Source: Pyrus communis | Lineage: Eukaryota > Streptophyta > Magnoliopsida > Rosales > Rosaceae | Reading direction: 5' to 3' | Assembly (NCBI RefSeq): GCF_963583255.1 | Contig: NC_084803.1 | Span: 14,549,928-14,613,927 of the forward strand | Length of the DNA stretch: 64,000 nucleotides | Shown: one piece after another, positions 36,043 through 46,932 of the stretch | How the letters are laid out: each line of letters opens with the position of its first letter | Position numbering within the stretch: position 1 is the stretch's first letter | The notes under the pieces: generated by a model | The model's database searches: none | What the model saw: only the letters and a program-made list of their open reading frames with translations | What the model was told of the DNA's origin: nothing | Program-made: the position numbers and the translations under genes

Positions 36043-37690
36043 TCAGTGTGCGCTACGCAGAATTCCATGTAAGTAGCCACCGGTCATTACAAGTGACACA
36101 AGTGATACAACGCCGGCTGGAAATACCTTCCCTGACTTCTTGAAACGAGAACCCATCACTGCTAGGAGGGCAGCAGACAACCCTGGAGGTAGGAGAAAAT
36201 GAAAATTAGTAAATTAGTTAAGGTTGAACAAAATCAAGAAACTCAACTGCACTTGCAAAGAGCAAAAAGGGATATCCTAGAATTGTCCGTATTCTGCGGC
36301 ATCAGACAATTGAAATATGTCAAGCAAACATAATCCACCAATCAACTACTGCAGCAACTATCAACATAAGTAAATGAGATGATTGCGATGATCACTTACC
36401 AAGCCCGATAGATGATGCAAACACTGGTCTTACAGGAAGCTCAGTAGAAACATAAAAGAGTAAGGCCGCTGATATTCCCCCTGCCAACAGTGACTTCTGG
36501 CTGCCACTCTTCAAAAAGCCCATAAGGCCACCCACTGTCAAAAAAGCAACTGGACATCAATAAACTGATATGTTCCTAGGGATAATTGCTATCCATGAGA
36601 TAATTATTTGATTCCCAGGATTTTGTTGTCTTGGGACACAAGAAGCTAACTGGAAGTTTAAAACCAAGGAGGTACCTCGAGTACGAAATACTTAGTGACA
36701 TTTGGAAGATACTAGACTGTAAAAGCTTCTCGAACTAAAAGAAAAATTTGTAGACCAGTTAAAAAAACTTCGAACTTGCAAACACAAAAAGTCTTCCTAT
36801 GGGAACCAACCATATCTATAACCCGACCTATATTGCAACGCTACTAAAAATCACCTATAAACTTGCAAATACACATTACAACCAGAATCCATAACTCCGT
36901 AGCCGAATCAGAGATCACCAATAAATCGGAAACCAACCGTTATACTATTCGACATCAAACACGAAATGCTTTACTTCCTTTGACATTACAAGCACAACTC
37001 AAGGCCTAGACACAAAATTTAGCGATAATCGCAACAACCCCACAGGCAAAATCTAACTATTATCTACCTTCCTAGTCAATTTTACAAGATAATCAAAGAT
37101 GTTAACTTTAAATTTTACAAGCTAACCAAAGATGTTAACTTCACATTTTACAAGATAATCAAAGATGTTAACTTTATTATTTACAAGCTAATCAAAGATG
37201 TTAACGATTCGAAAGCAAAGGAATTTGATTGATTACCTCCAACAAGGGCAGCATATCCTAGGGTTAGTTTCTGAGACATCGACATCCCTTTCTTCTTTAT
37301 CTCTTCAGGTCCCTCCTCGCCCTCCCCTTTACCCTCACTATTATCACCTCCACCTCCACCCCCTCCGCCGCCGCCTCCTCCCCTGCCGCCAAAATTACCC
37401 CCACCGTCTCCGCCGCCGGCAACCGGTTCGATACCGATATCCTTGATTCCCGAATCAACAGTGAATATGGTGGTAGTTTTCGTGTCGGAAACCACTCCAA
37501 GTTTTTGAATCGACGTGGTGTAGCTCAAACCGCGAGACGCTCCGAATCCGTGAAAGGTGAGATTGTTGTTGTGCTGCAGGCGCCTAGCTCCGCCGCCGCC
37601 GAGGAGAAGAGAAATGGTGGTGTTGTGGAACGCTCCGATTTTGGGGCGTAGGAGGAAAAGGGAGGACTGGGAAATGCACAAGTCTGCCAT
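36043..37690 (-). CDS. FAX: Chloroplast FATTY ACID EXPORT (FAX/TMEM14) protein, FAX2-like
   Basis: Three exons (37690-37237, 36534-36400, 36182-36043) give 242 residues. The N-terminus (MADLCISQSSLFLLRPK..., Ser/Gly/Arg-rich, few acids) is a plausible chloroplast transit peptide. A Gly-rich run follows (13 consecutive Gly) with an acidic Glu-rich segment. The TMEM14 domain comes next with four short hydrophobic helices: KLTLGYAALVGVGGLMGF, LLAGGISAALLFYVS, ASSIGLGLSAALLAVMGSRF and VFPAGVVSLVSLVMTGGYLHG. FAX proteins move free fatty acids across plastid envelopes. I favour FAX2-like because of the Gly-rich leader and the neighbourhood (FAX2 = At3g43520 from memory), but FAX3/FAX4 is possible. 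Intron 1 carries a 33-bp tandem repeat. Confidence 0.87.
37079..37207. repeat. Tandem repeat, ~33 bp x 4, in FAX intron 1
   Basis: Four copies of TTTTACAAG(A/C)TAA(T/C)CAAAGATGTTAACTT-type units, each containing a GTTAAC palindrome. The last copy ends about 30 bases from the exon 1 donor. Confidence 0.85.
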
Positions 37691-38956
37691 ATGCGTGTGA
37701 GCTTTTTAATTTGTTTTCTGGATTCTTCGTGTGGCTTTAGGTTTATTTCTTCCTTTTTTTACCTTATTGACAATAAATCGTGGGCACTACATGCTACTCC
37801 ATGTTGCATGTCCGAAGAAGAAGAAAATGTTTGAACTTTTTTTGCTATCCATTAGGAGAACGCTAATGACTCGTTGATTTTCTAGATGATTGAATTGAAG
37901 AGGAATTAAAATTAAATTTATGTTACAAGTTGTTTACTAAATCATTTAGAAGTGGATTACCTTTGGTGTAAATAATATCGTTTGTTAAAAAATAACTACG
38001 TATAATCAAAGTAAAAATGATGTTTATTTCATAAAAATTATTTACTAGTTCACTGATGTAATAAAAAACTAGCTTGATTACTAAACTGTTCCATTGTAAA
38101 ATAATATATTTTACATGCTAATTAATTGTATCACTAATATTAATTAAACACCCTATACAATTTTTTTTTTACCAAAACGTTAATTATCCTAAAAATACTT
38201 AATTGTTGTAAATTATACTTATTATGTGGCCGTTCACTTGCCAATATGTAACATGTAATTAGTTAAGATATTTTTTATGCAAATTATGTCTCTAGGGTTA
38301 ATTACACATAACTCCTCTAAATTTTTTGTGTTTCACAAAGCCTCCTCGTGTTTTCAACGTATCACAAATACCCTAACGTTTTAAAATCATTTTACAAATC
38401 TCCTTCCGTTAGGGTTCCTTTAGTTTGATGCTGACATTAGCGTAAACTAATTTTAAAATAACAAAATTAACCTTGTATAGCTATTTTAGTTAGAAATATG
38501 ATATCACACTTATGGCCCAACACTCCAATTCACCAATCGCCTACATTAAACATGCTATCCTTTCCGCTCGGTGCTCTCTCTGTCCTTCAATTTTCTCTCG
38601 TTTGCTCTCACTTCCTGTCTCAATTGCAATTCGAAATTAGTTTTATAAAGTTATAAAAAGTTATTTTTTTATTGAAAAAAAAAAAGTTATGTATCGTCAC
38701 TTCTTCATTTTCTAGGAAACAAGTTGACCTTCTTTGTAAAGGCCCAATCAATAAAATTAGGAAAGGCCCATTAGGCCCAAGATGAAGCTTCCTCACCAGT
38801 TCCACTAGAACAAACCTCACTCACCCACAGCAAATCACAAACGAAATCAACACATCCTGCTTCCCTTTCCGCCAAATATAATCAACTATGCAGCGTTCGA
38901 AATCCCGCCAATTCGATCCCTGAACCGGTGAAATCCAAATCGGCCCAACTGGGATC
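37691..38956. other. Shared upstream region of the FAX and tafazzin-like genes
   Basis: 1.27 kb between two divergent start codons. 38290-38480 begins GGGTTAATTACACATAAC and runs through TTTCACAAAGCC / CGTATCACAAATACC, resembling the end of a TIR element like that at 19155, but no matching second end was found. No coding region seen. Confidence 0.45.
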
Positions 38957-41218
38957 ATGGGTCGAAGAATCATGGAATGGGCTGCTCGGTCCGATCACAT
39001 GGGCGGCATTCCGAGGAAGATGGTGATCACGGCGGTTGGGGGTCTGGCGAAGGCCGTCGTCTCCCTCATCAACTCCACCACTGTCCACAATGCCGACACC
39101 CTTCTCCGTCTGGTCCGGTCTCGGCCTAATGGGGTCCCACTCGTCACTGTCAGCAACCACATGTCCACCATGGACGACCCCTTTTTGTGGGGTTTCAAGG
39201 GGTTCCCCAGCACTGATGCGAATTTGGCGAGGTGGGTTTTGGCCGCCGAGGACATCTGCTTCAAAAATTCGGTGCTTTCTTACTTCTTCAGACTTGGTAA
39301 GTTGAATTTTTGTTTCTTTTCTTTGTTTGATTTGGGGGTTTTTGCACATTGTATCTGTTTTTTCGAGGTGGGATTTGTTTTTGATGTGCTGATTTGGTCA
39401 GGGAAGTGCATTCCAATTACGCGGGGTGGCGGCATTTATCAAGAACACATGAACGAAGCTCTTGAGAGATTAAGTGAAGGTTCATGGGTAATAATTTCTT
39501 AGTCTTATGTTTACTGTTCTAGTTTCTGCTCAATGGGTCAGTCTAGTTTCACTTACTGAGCACTTGTGGGAGATATTCAATCATTGTTCCCTAGACTGTG
39601 AATGTACTGAATTGGATGACATATGTCGTGTTGCAGATATCACTCACCTGAGATTTTTATGTAAAGTTTGGAACTTTGGGGGTTGATGGGTTCTTCAGTT
39701 GTAGTTTGTGAAGTGGAATGTTACCTTATAGACTCGGTAGTTTTGAAAAAGTTGTTGACTTGTGCTGTGAAGTGTATATCTATGTGAAAGCTTTAGTTAT
39801 TTAAATTCAAACTTTTGGATCTCTGATGGGCAGTTGCATACATTTCCTGAAGGAAAAGTATACCAGGAAGATGCACCTATAAGACGATTGAAGTGGGGGG
39901 CTGCTAGTCTCATTGCTCGTGCTCCTGTAACCCCTATAGTTTTGCCGATTGTTCATACTGGGTTTGAACAGGTAATTTTCTTTTCTTAGGATTCTTCCTC
40001 TTTATCTGGACATTTCTTTCGACCAATTCCATGTGTTTCTTTTAAGATTTTGACTAGATTGCTATTAGATGTTAGTTCCAAAGATGGAAACTTCCCAAGC
40101 CCCACCCCACTCTCCCCAACGAAATGCGATTCTGACATGTTTTCTTAACAATGCATTATTTACAACAGTATCACAAGCTGTCTGATTGAATATTCTTTTT
40201 CGATTCCTTGTGAGATGTATGACATGAACCTGTGTATTAGTTTCATCCATTTAACACGATGGTCCTTGGATGGATTCTGATTTGCATTTCCTTGTCTCTC
40301 TCTATCCAACATACTCTTTGTCATTTGTATTCAGGTTCCGATCAATTGACTGAAAACTTGAGCCATAACATTGTAACCTGACATCCAAATGGCTAGCTGT
40401 GTAGTTTTGGGAATGATTGCTTCACAGAATATCGTTGTAGAAAATTTCAGCTTTACATCTTTTTGGGGATATTAGAATTTCAGTTTGCCTCATAAGCTTA
40501 TGGATGTGGCGGTTAAAACTGTTTCTGTTATGCATTCAATATGTCATGAAAAAATTGCATTACTGACGTATGGTTTATTACATATGTTGACATTACCTAA
40601 GGTGCACCAGAAAATCTAGTTAAATTTGCTGATATCATGAAACTCTGCTGTGCTTTTCAATGATTTTGTCCACTTTTCGTTATGCATGTCTTGCTCTTTG
40701 TAAGTCCTGCACAATGATGTAGTTAACTGGAGCTATTCATATAACATAAGTTTATCATTTTTGCATTTACACAGAAGGTAAAAATACGTATAAACCTTAC
40801 ATTTTTGTGATCATCTTTTGTTTTTGGTTATTTAACTTTACCAATACAGATCTTTTGCGACCCATTTGTTCAACATTGCTCATTTCCCATTTGCTACTAT
40901 TTAAATTTCCAGGTGATGCCTGAGAAGTTTTATCGTGGTAAAAGGCCTCCGTTTCCGTTATGGAATAAGCACATTAAGATAATAGTTGGCGAGCCAATGG
41001 AATTGGACCTTCCTGAAATGAGGCGGATGGCAACCTTTCTGTCTCGTAATACATCACATTCTACTCTAGGATGGCCAAGCACTTGCTCTGGTGGTTTGGA
41101 CGAGGCAGCACAAAAACATCTGTACAGTGCAATTTCCGAGCAAATCCAAAATGTCATGGAGCGCTTACGGATGTTTGCTAAAAGTTTTTCAAAGTCCAAA
41201 GATCAAAATCTTTGCTAG
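38957..41218 (+). CDS. TAZ: Tafazzin-like phospholipid/glycerol acyltransferase
   Basis: Four exons (38957-39296, 39402-39487, 39834-39971, 40913-41218) give 289 residues. The PlsC/LPLAT fold is clear: the H-x4-D catalytic box reads NHMSTMDD (residues ~71-78). The substrate-binding boxes follow: GKCIPITRGGGIYQ, LHTFPEGKVYQED and the PIVLPIVHTGFE strand. The family acylates lysophospholipids. Animal and yeast tafazzins remodel cardiolipin. The Arabidopsis homologue At1g78690 is reported to acylate phosphatidylethanolamine and lysophosphatidylglycerol-type lipids. No transit peptide or clear membrane helix is obvious. It shares an upstream region with FAX, also a lipid gene. A Copia element sits 375 bp after the stop, in the likely 3' flank. 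Confidence 0.93.
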
Positions 41219-41593
41219 CATAAGTAATTTTTTGAAGTATGTCCAACAGTTGGAGAATTGCATTTCAATCACCTTGAGATATACTCCTAAACGGGAAGCG
41301 TATGCATCCCTTTACTCCAGCGTTCAATCAGTGAGTTCCGGTTCTATCTAAGTAACAGGATCCTACCGGCTTCATTCTACGTCATGCAGTTGAATAGTTA
41401 GTAGTTAATTTACAAAACTTGTATTGTTTTATGAGGTTCGTTTGTATCATCGTCCATTTTGTAGTTGATTTTACGAACCATTCTTGTACCATTACTTCTT
41501 GTATGTTACAACATAAAAAGGATCGAATGACTTCAAATTCTCCTCTTACTATTACCATGTGTACAAATTTTGAATTCGGCGCAAAATTGTCTG
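41219..41593. other. 3' flank of the tafazzin-like gene, cut by the Copia insertion
   Basis: Likely contains the 3' UTR of the tafazzin-like gene. The sequence resumes at 46933 after the 5.3-kb insertion. No gene seen. Confidence 0.5.
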
Positions 41594-41848
41594 TGTTAAC
41601 TGAAGCAGCCAGCCATTGTAGACTTAAGCAGCCAGCCATTGTAGACTTATCCAGCCATTATTGACTAAAGAAGCAGCCATTGTTGGCTAAAGAATTAGGT
41701 GAAATCCATTGTAATTAATATAGTAGTTTCATAGCAGTTTTTTATGACTTCTTGTACTGGTTTCATACATGATCATCATTGCTTGTATTCCTATATAAAT
41801 CCTCCGATTGGGAGATGAATAGATCAAGAAATTAACTCTATTTTGGCA
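41594..41848 (+). repeat. Copia 5' LTR
   Basis: 255 bp, TG...CA ends. It contains short internal direct repeats of GAAGCAGCCAGCCATTGT-type sequence (4 partial copies in the first ~110 bases). A TATA box (TATATAAA at 41793-41800) is the likely LTR promoter. Confidence 0.97.
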
Positions 41849-42249
41849 TGGTATCAGAGCCATTCTGATCCAAAAGGAGTTTCTATTCTAATTAACCTAC
41901 TGGCACTACTGCCATCTACCCCATAAGACCTGCAGAATAGCAGGCCTTCTACTTTCATACGAATCCAATCTCTCTTTGGCCATATCTGCCAACATCACTA
42001 CCCATATTGAGCTTGTTAACCATATACATTCCGCTGCATCTCTACCCATCTTCTGTCCATTTGCAATATCTCCACGAACCCACACCCTATAAACCCAAAA
42101 TTTTAAATACTACCCCATACCCTATAAACCATACCCGTTGGAATCACCCAACAAACCCGTGCCATTGCTTCTTCCTCCTTGCATTTTGTTCCTGCATCCC
42201 TCTCAGTGAGACTCTATTGTTTCAATAAAGAGAATTTGTTGCAGTAGTA

Positions 42250-45200
42250 ATGGGTGACTCCAAGACCACTGTTTCAGCTGCTGTTACACAAAATGATATG
42301 TCTCTGCATATCACCCCAGACAAGTTGGATGGGTCCAACTATTCCTCGTGGTCCCAAAGTGTCCGCATCTACATCACTGGCAGAGGCAAATGGTCTTATG
42401 TCAGTGGAAAAAAGAAGGCACCAGCAGAAGCCGATGCATCGTATGCTATATGGGAGGAAGAGAATGCCATGGTTCAATCTTGGCTTCTCAACTCTATGAC
42501 TAGAGATTTGCGGGCCATTTTTCTCCGACTCTTCACTGCAAAAGATGTTTGGGATGCTGTTACCCAAACTTACTCAATTGAAAAAGATGCATCAAAATTA
42601 TATGAACTTCGCCGTCAAGCACTGGCGACTCGCCAGAATGGTGAGCCTTTATCTGCATATTATGGTAAACTCCAGCAAACATGGCAAGAAATAGATTTCT
42701 TACGTCCTGGAAAATTGAAATGTGTTGATGATGTTGCTGCTCGAGAGACAGAAATTTCAGAAGAAAGATTGTATGATTTTCTGGCTGGCCTTGATCCTCA
42801 TTTAGATCATGTTCGCAGTCAAGTTTTGACTCAAACACCTTTGCCATCTGTTCGTGCTGCTTATGCTCTTGTGAATGCTGAAGCAAGTAGGCAAACCATT
42901 ATGTTGGTTGGCCCACAAGTGGAAGGATCAGCCATGGTAGCTGCTCCGTCTCGATTTCCCCGTGGAGTCTCGAATTCTCGATCAGGGGGATCTAAAGCTA
43001 CTGATACAAGGAAGTGTACTTATTGTGACAAGGATAAGCATACTAGAGACACTTGCTTTAAGTTGCATGGATATCCTGATTGGTGGGTTCAAAAGAAGGA
43101 AAATCAAAAGAAAAGCATTGTTGGATCACAAGCACACCTGTCTACACCAACGCCTTCCGTGCCTCGAGTAGATCAATCTGCTCACTCAGTTTCTCCTACT
43201 ACTGCTTCCACTTCCTTAGTCGACGCAGGTAACTTTGGTTTTGCCTTGAACACCACATTTGGTGCTCCAAATAAACCTTGGATCATTGATTCGGGGGCTT
43301 CTGACCATATGACCAATAACTCTTCATGGTTTGCTTCTCACACTACTCCACCTTTAAATACCGTTAAAGTTGCTAATGGTATTTCCACTCCAGTGCTTGG
43401 AGCAGGCTCCATCTCATTAACACCATGCCTATCTCTCTCATCTGTTTTACATGTTCCTAATCTTTCTCACAATTTGCTTTCTATTGGTAAACTCACAAAT
43501 CAACTAAACTGTCTTGCCATCTTTTCTCCTACTCATTGTTGGTTTCAGGATATTCGAACGAAAGCATTGATTGGTCATGGTAGAGAGAGGGGAGGTCTAT
43601 ACTACTTGGACTTACCACCAGATTGTGAGAAGACAAGTTACAGTTGTCAAGTGGAAGCTAAACAATTTGAAGCTTCTGAAAAAATTTGGTTATGGCACAA
43701 AAGATTGGGACATCCTTCCTTTCAGTACCTGCAATATCTATTCCCTTCTTTATTTTCTAAAGTCAAGGTTTCTAATTTCCATTGTGAAACTTGCATCTTT
43801 TCTAAAATTCATCGTGTCTCATTTCCTTTAAGCTCCAATAAAAGTGATGTTCCTTTCTCTCTTATTCATTCTGATGTTTGGGGACCATTTCATATTCCTA
43901 CTCATACTGGTGCTAAATACTTTGTCTCTTTCATTGATGACTGCACTCGAGTTTCTTGGGTATACTTACTAAAAAATAAGAGTGAGGTTATGTCTGTTTT
44001 TCCAATATTTCATCAAATGATTCAAACCCAATTTAATGCTAAAATTCAAGTTGTTCGATCTGACAATGGGAAAGAGTATTTGAATTATGGACTTGGAACA
44101 TTTTTTCAACAAGAAGGTATCATTCATCAAACATCTTGTCCACATACTCCTCAACAGAACGGTATAGCAGAACGTAAAAATCGTCACCTCTTGGATGTGG
44201 CTAGATCTTTATGTTTTGCTATGCATGTTCCTAAACGTTTTTGGGGTGATGCCATTCACACAGCTGTTTTTCTTATCAATCGCATGCCATCACGTGTTCT
44301 CCAATTTCAAACACCTATCCAAACCCTTTCCCAGTATCATTCTCTTCCTTCACTCCTTCATATTCCTCCAAAAGTGTTTGGTTGTGTCTGCTATGTTCAT
44401 GTCCACATGCAAAATCGTGATAAGTTGGATCCTCGAGCCATCAAATGTATGTTTATTGGGTATTCTGCTACTCAGAAAGGGTATCGATGTTACTATCCTC
44501 CCAATGGGAAAATTTTTGTCTCTATGGATGTTACCTTTCAGGAACAAGAGGCTTATTTTTCAGAGGGAGATTCGGTCACTTCTCTTCAGGGGGAGATGGG
44601 GAGTAAGGAGGAAGAGCAGTGGCCACTTGACATTGGTGGTATGCATTCTTCGGATGAACACTTGTCTGATGCCGGTGATGGTCCAAACTTGCCTAATGAT
44701 GAGGCAAAGAGTGGAAAAATATTGAAGGTATATGAGAGGACAAGAAAAAGGGGAGATAAAGGAAAAGAAAAAGAAAAAGGTGCTGATGAGATAGACCACC
44801 CACATATAGATCCCCTCATTGACCAACTCTCTGACCAATCAGCTGCTACTCATACGAATTATCCTGAGGTAACCACTCATTCTCCTTCTCTTCAGCCTAC
44901 TATATTTGATGAGTCCAATCATGAGTCTGTTTTAAGTGCTGATCCAAATGAACCACATCATGAGTCTGTTTCTCGTTATCCTATTCGAGAAAATCGAGGG
45001 ATACCCCCTGTTCGTTATGGTTATTCTTCTACAAAGGGTATTCAATATCCCATATCTAATTTTGTTTCATCTCATCGCTTGTCAGACTCTTATATAGCTT
45101 TTGCAAACCAATTGTCATCAGTCTCAATTCCTAATAAGTTACAGGATGCTCTTAAAAATCCAAAATGGAAAAAAGCTATGATTGAAGAGATGGAAGCTCT

Positions 45201-46665
45201 TCGAAAAAACTCCACTTGGGAACTGGTTAAACTTCCTGAAGGCAAGAAACCTGTTGGGTGTAGATGGGTGTTCACAGTAAAGCATAAAGCTGATGGTTCA
45301 GTGGAGAGGTACAAGGCCAGATTGGTAGCCAAAGGTTATACTCAAACCTATGGCATTGATTATCAAGAGACATTTGCGCCGGTAGCAAAGATCAACACTA
45401 TTAGGGTTCTTATGTCATTGGCAGCAAATCTGGGGTGGCCTCTACGACAGTTTGATGTGAAAAATGCATTTCTACATGGAGACTTGGATGAAGAGGTATA
45501 CATGGATCTTCCTCCTGGATTCACTACCACTTGTGATATTGGCAAAGTATGCAGGTTGAGAAAGTCCTTGTATGGATTGAAGCAATCACCAAGGGCATGG
45601 TTTGGCAGGTTCGCTCAATCCATGAGAAATTATGAGTTCAAGCAAACTCAGGCTGACCATACCTTATTTCTTAAGCATGATAAAGGTAAACTTACAACCT
45701 TAATTGTTTATGTGGATGATATGGTGGTTACAGGTAATGACGTCGAGGGAATTCAAAAACTTCAAATGTATCTAGCCAAGGAATTTGAAATGAAGGACTT
45801 GGGTACTTTGAAATATTTCTTGGGTATTGAAGTTGCAAGATCAAAGCATGGCATTTTTCTTTCTCAAAAGAAATATGTTATAGACTTATTAACTGAGACT
45901 GGGATGTTAGCTTGTAAACCTGCAGACACACCAATTGAGCAAAACCATAGATTAGGAGACTATCCTGATCAAGTTTCGGCTAACAAGGAAAGATACCAAA
46001 GATTAGTTGGGAGGTTGATTTATTTGTCTCATACACGACCTGACATAGCCTATGCTGTAAGTGTGGTGAGTCAATTTATGCATAGGCCAAGTGAAGCCCA
46101 CATGGATGCTGTACAACGCATTCTCAGGTATTTGAAGTCTGCTCCTGGAAAAGGCTTGATGTTTTCCAATAATGGACATCAAGAAGTTGAAGGATACACT
46201 GATGCAGATTGGGCTGGGTCAGTAACTGATCGCAGATCGACTTCTGGATACTTTACATTTGTTGGAGGAAATCTAGTTACTTGGCGCAGTAAGAAGCAAC
46301 ATGTAGTGGCTAGATCCAGTGCTGAAGCTGAATTTAGAGGTATGGCACACGGCGTGCAAGAATTGTTATGGCTCAAGATTTTGTTGAGAGAATTGGGTTT
46401 CAATTCTACAAAGCCATCAAATCTTTATTGTGATAACAAAACCGCCATCAGCATTGCTCATAATCCAGTTCAACATGATCGTACTAAACATGTTGAAGTG
46501 GATAGGCACTTTATTAAGGAAATGTTGGTTGATGGTACCATTAACTTGCCTTATGTGAAGAGTGATGACCAGCTAGCAGATATTTTAACAAAGGCAGGGT
46601 CAAGTAGGATTTTTCATCTTTCACTCAGCAAGTTGGGCATTCGAGATATTTATGCACCAACTTGA
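42250..46665 (+). CDS. Copia gag-pol polyprotein, 1471 aa, intact
   Basis: Single frame with Copia domain order. Gag with an N-terminal LDGSNYSSWSQSV segment (retrotran_gag/UBN2, ~30-240). CCHC zinc knuckle C-x2-C-x4-H-x4-C (~256-269). Aspartic protease WIIDSGASDHM (~343). Integrase with a His/Cys zinc region beginning WHKRLGHPS (~480), then the D,D,E core including HSDVWGPF and SDNGKEY. Reverse transcriptase with GCRWVFTVKHKADG, FAPVAKINTIR, QFDVKNAFLHG and the active-site YVDDMVV (~1154). RNase H with YTDADWAG and SSAEAEFRG. Ends QLADILTKAGSS. Gag and pol are fused with no frameshift or stop. Start at 42250 follows a ~400-base leader. The lack of damage plus near-identical LTRs means recent activity. 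Confidence 0.97.
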   Translation: MGDSKTTVSAAVTQNDMSLHITPDKLDGSNYSSWSQSVRIYITGRGKWSYVSGKKKAPAEADASYAIWEEENAMVQSWLLNSMTRDLRAIFLRLFTAKDVWDAVTQTYSIEKDASKLYELRRQALATRQNGEPLSAYYGKLQQTWQEIDFLRPGKLKCVDDVAARETEISEERLYDFLAGLDPHLDHVRSQVLTQTPLPSVRAAYALVNAEASRQTIMLVGPQVEGSAMVAAPSRFPRGVSNSRSGGSKATDTRKCTYCDKDKHTRDTCFKLHGYPDWWVQKKENQKKSIVGSQAHLSTPTPSVPRVDQSAHSVSPTTASTSLVDAGNFGFALNTTFGAPNKPWIIDSGASDHMTNNSSWFASHTTPPLNTVKVANGISTPVLGAGSISLTPCLSLSSVLHVPNLSHNLLSIGKLTNQLNCLAIFSPTHCWFQDIRTKALIGHGRERGGLYYLDLPPDCEKTSYSCQVEAKQFEASEKIWLWHKRLGHPSFQYLQYLFPSLFSKVKVSNFHCETCIFSKIHRVSFPLSSNKSDVPFSLIHSDVWGPFHIPTHTGAKYFVSFIDDCTRVSWVYLLKNKSEVMSVFPIFHQMIQTQFNAKIQVVRSDNGKEYLNYGLGTFFQQEGIIHQTSCPHTPQQNGIAERKNRHLLDVARSLCFAMHVPKRFWGDAIHTAVFLINRMPSRVLQFQTPIQTLSQYHSLPSLLHIPPKVFGCVCYVHVHMQNRDKLDPRAIKCMFIGYSATQKGYRCYYPPNGKIFVSMDVTFQEQEAYFSEGDSVTSLQGEMGSKEEEQWPLDIGGMHSSDEHLSDAGDGPNLPNDEAKSGKILKVYERTRKRGDKGKEKEKGADEIDHPHIDPLIDQLSDQSAATHTNYPEVTTHSPSLQPTIFDESNHESVLSADPNEPHHESVSRYPIRENRGIPPVRYGYSSTKGIQYPISNFVSSHRLSDSYIAFANQLSSVSIPNKLQDALKNPKWKKAMIEEMEALRKNSTWELVKLPEGKKPVGCRWVFTVKHKADGSVERYKARLVAKGYTQTYGIDYQETFAPVAKINTIRVLMSLAANLGWPLRQFDVKNAFLHGDLDEEVYMDLPPGFTTTCDIGKVCRLRKSLYGLKQSPRAWFGRFAQSMRNYEFKQTQADHTLFLKHDKGKLTTLIVYVDDMVVTGNDVEGIQKLQMYLAKEFEMKDLGTLKYFLGIEVARSKHGIFLSQKKYVIDLLTETGMLACKPADTPIEQNHRLGDYPDQVSANKERYQRLVGRLIYLSHTRPDIAYAVSVVSQFMHRPSEAHMDAVQRILRYLKSAPGKGLMFSNNGHQEVEGYTDADWAGSVTDRRSTSGYFTFVGGNLVTWRSKKQHVVARSSAEAEFRGMAHGVQELLWLKILLRELGFNSTKPSNLYCDNKTAISIAHNPVQHDRTKHVEVDRHFIKEMLVDGTINLPYVKSDDQLADILTKAGSSRIFHLSLSKLGIRDIYAPT

Positions 46666-46672
46666 GGGGGAG

Positions 46673-46927
46673 TGTTAACTGAAGCAGCCAGCCATTGTAG
46701 ACTTAAGCAGCCAGCCATTGTAGACTTATCCAGCCATTATTGACTAAAGAAGCAGCCATTGTTGGCTAAAGAATTAGGTGAAATCCATTGTAATTAATAT
46801 AGTAGTTTCATAGCAGTTTTTTATGACTTCTTGTACTGGTTTCATACCTGATCATCATTGCTTGTATTCCTATATAAATCCTCCGATTGGGAGATGAATA
46901 GATCAAGAAATTAACTCTATTTTGGCA
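46673..46927 (+). repeat. Copia 3' LTR
   Basis: 255 bp, one mismatch to the 5' LTR, followed directly by the GTCTG duplication. Confidence 0.97.
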
Positions 46928-46932
46928 GTCTG

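Larger units (their letters stand above)
41594..46927 (+). mobile_element. Complete Ty1/Copia LTR retrotransposon (5,334 bp)
   Basis: Two 255-bp LTRs starting TGTTAAC and ending TTGGCA. They differ at one base that I can find (CATACATGATC versus CATACCTGATC). It is flanked by a perfect 5-bp duplication, GTCTG at 41589-41593 and 46928-46932. The primer site TGGTATCAGAGCC (tRNA-iMet) starts at 41849, immediately after the 5' LTR. The polypurine tract TTGAGGGGGAG (46662-46672) precedes the 3' LTR. The internal region holds one uninterrupted gag-pol frame. All parts needed for autonomous copying appear intact. It lies in the same orientation as the neighbouring tafazzin gene. Confidence 0.98.
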
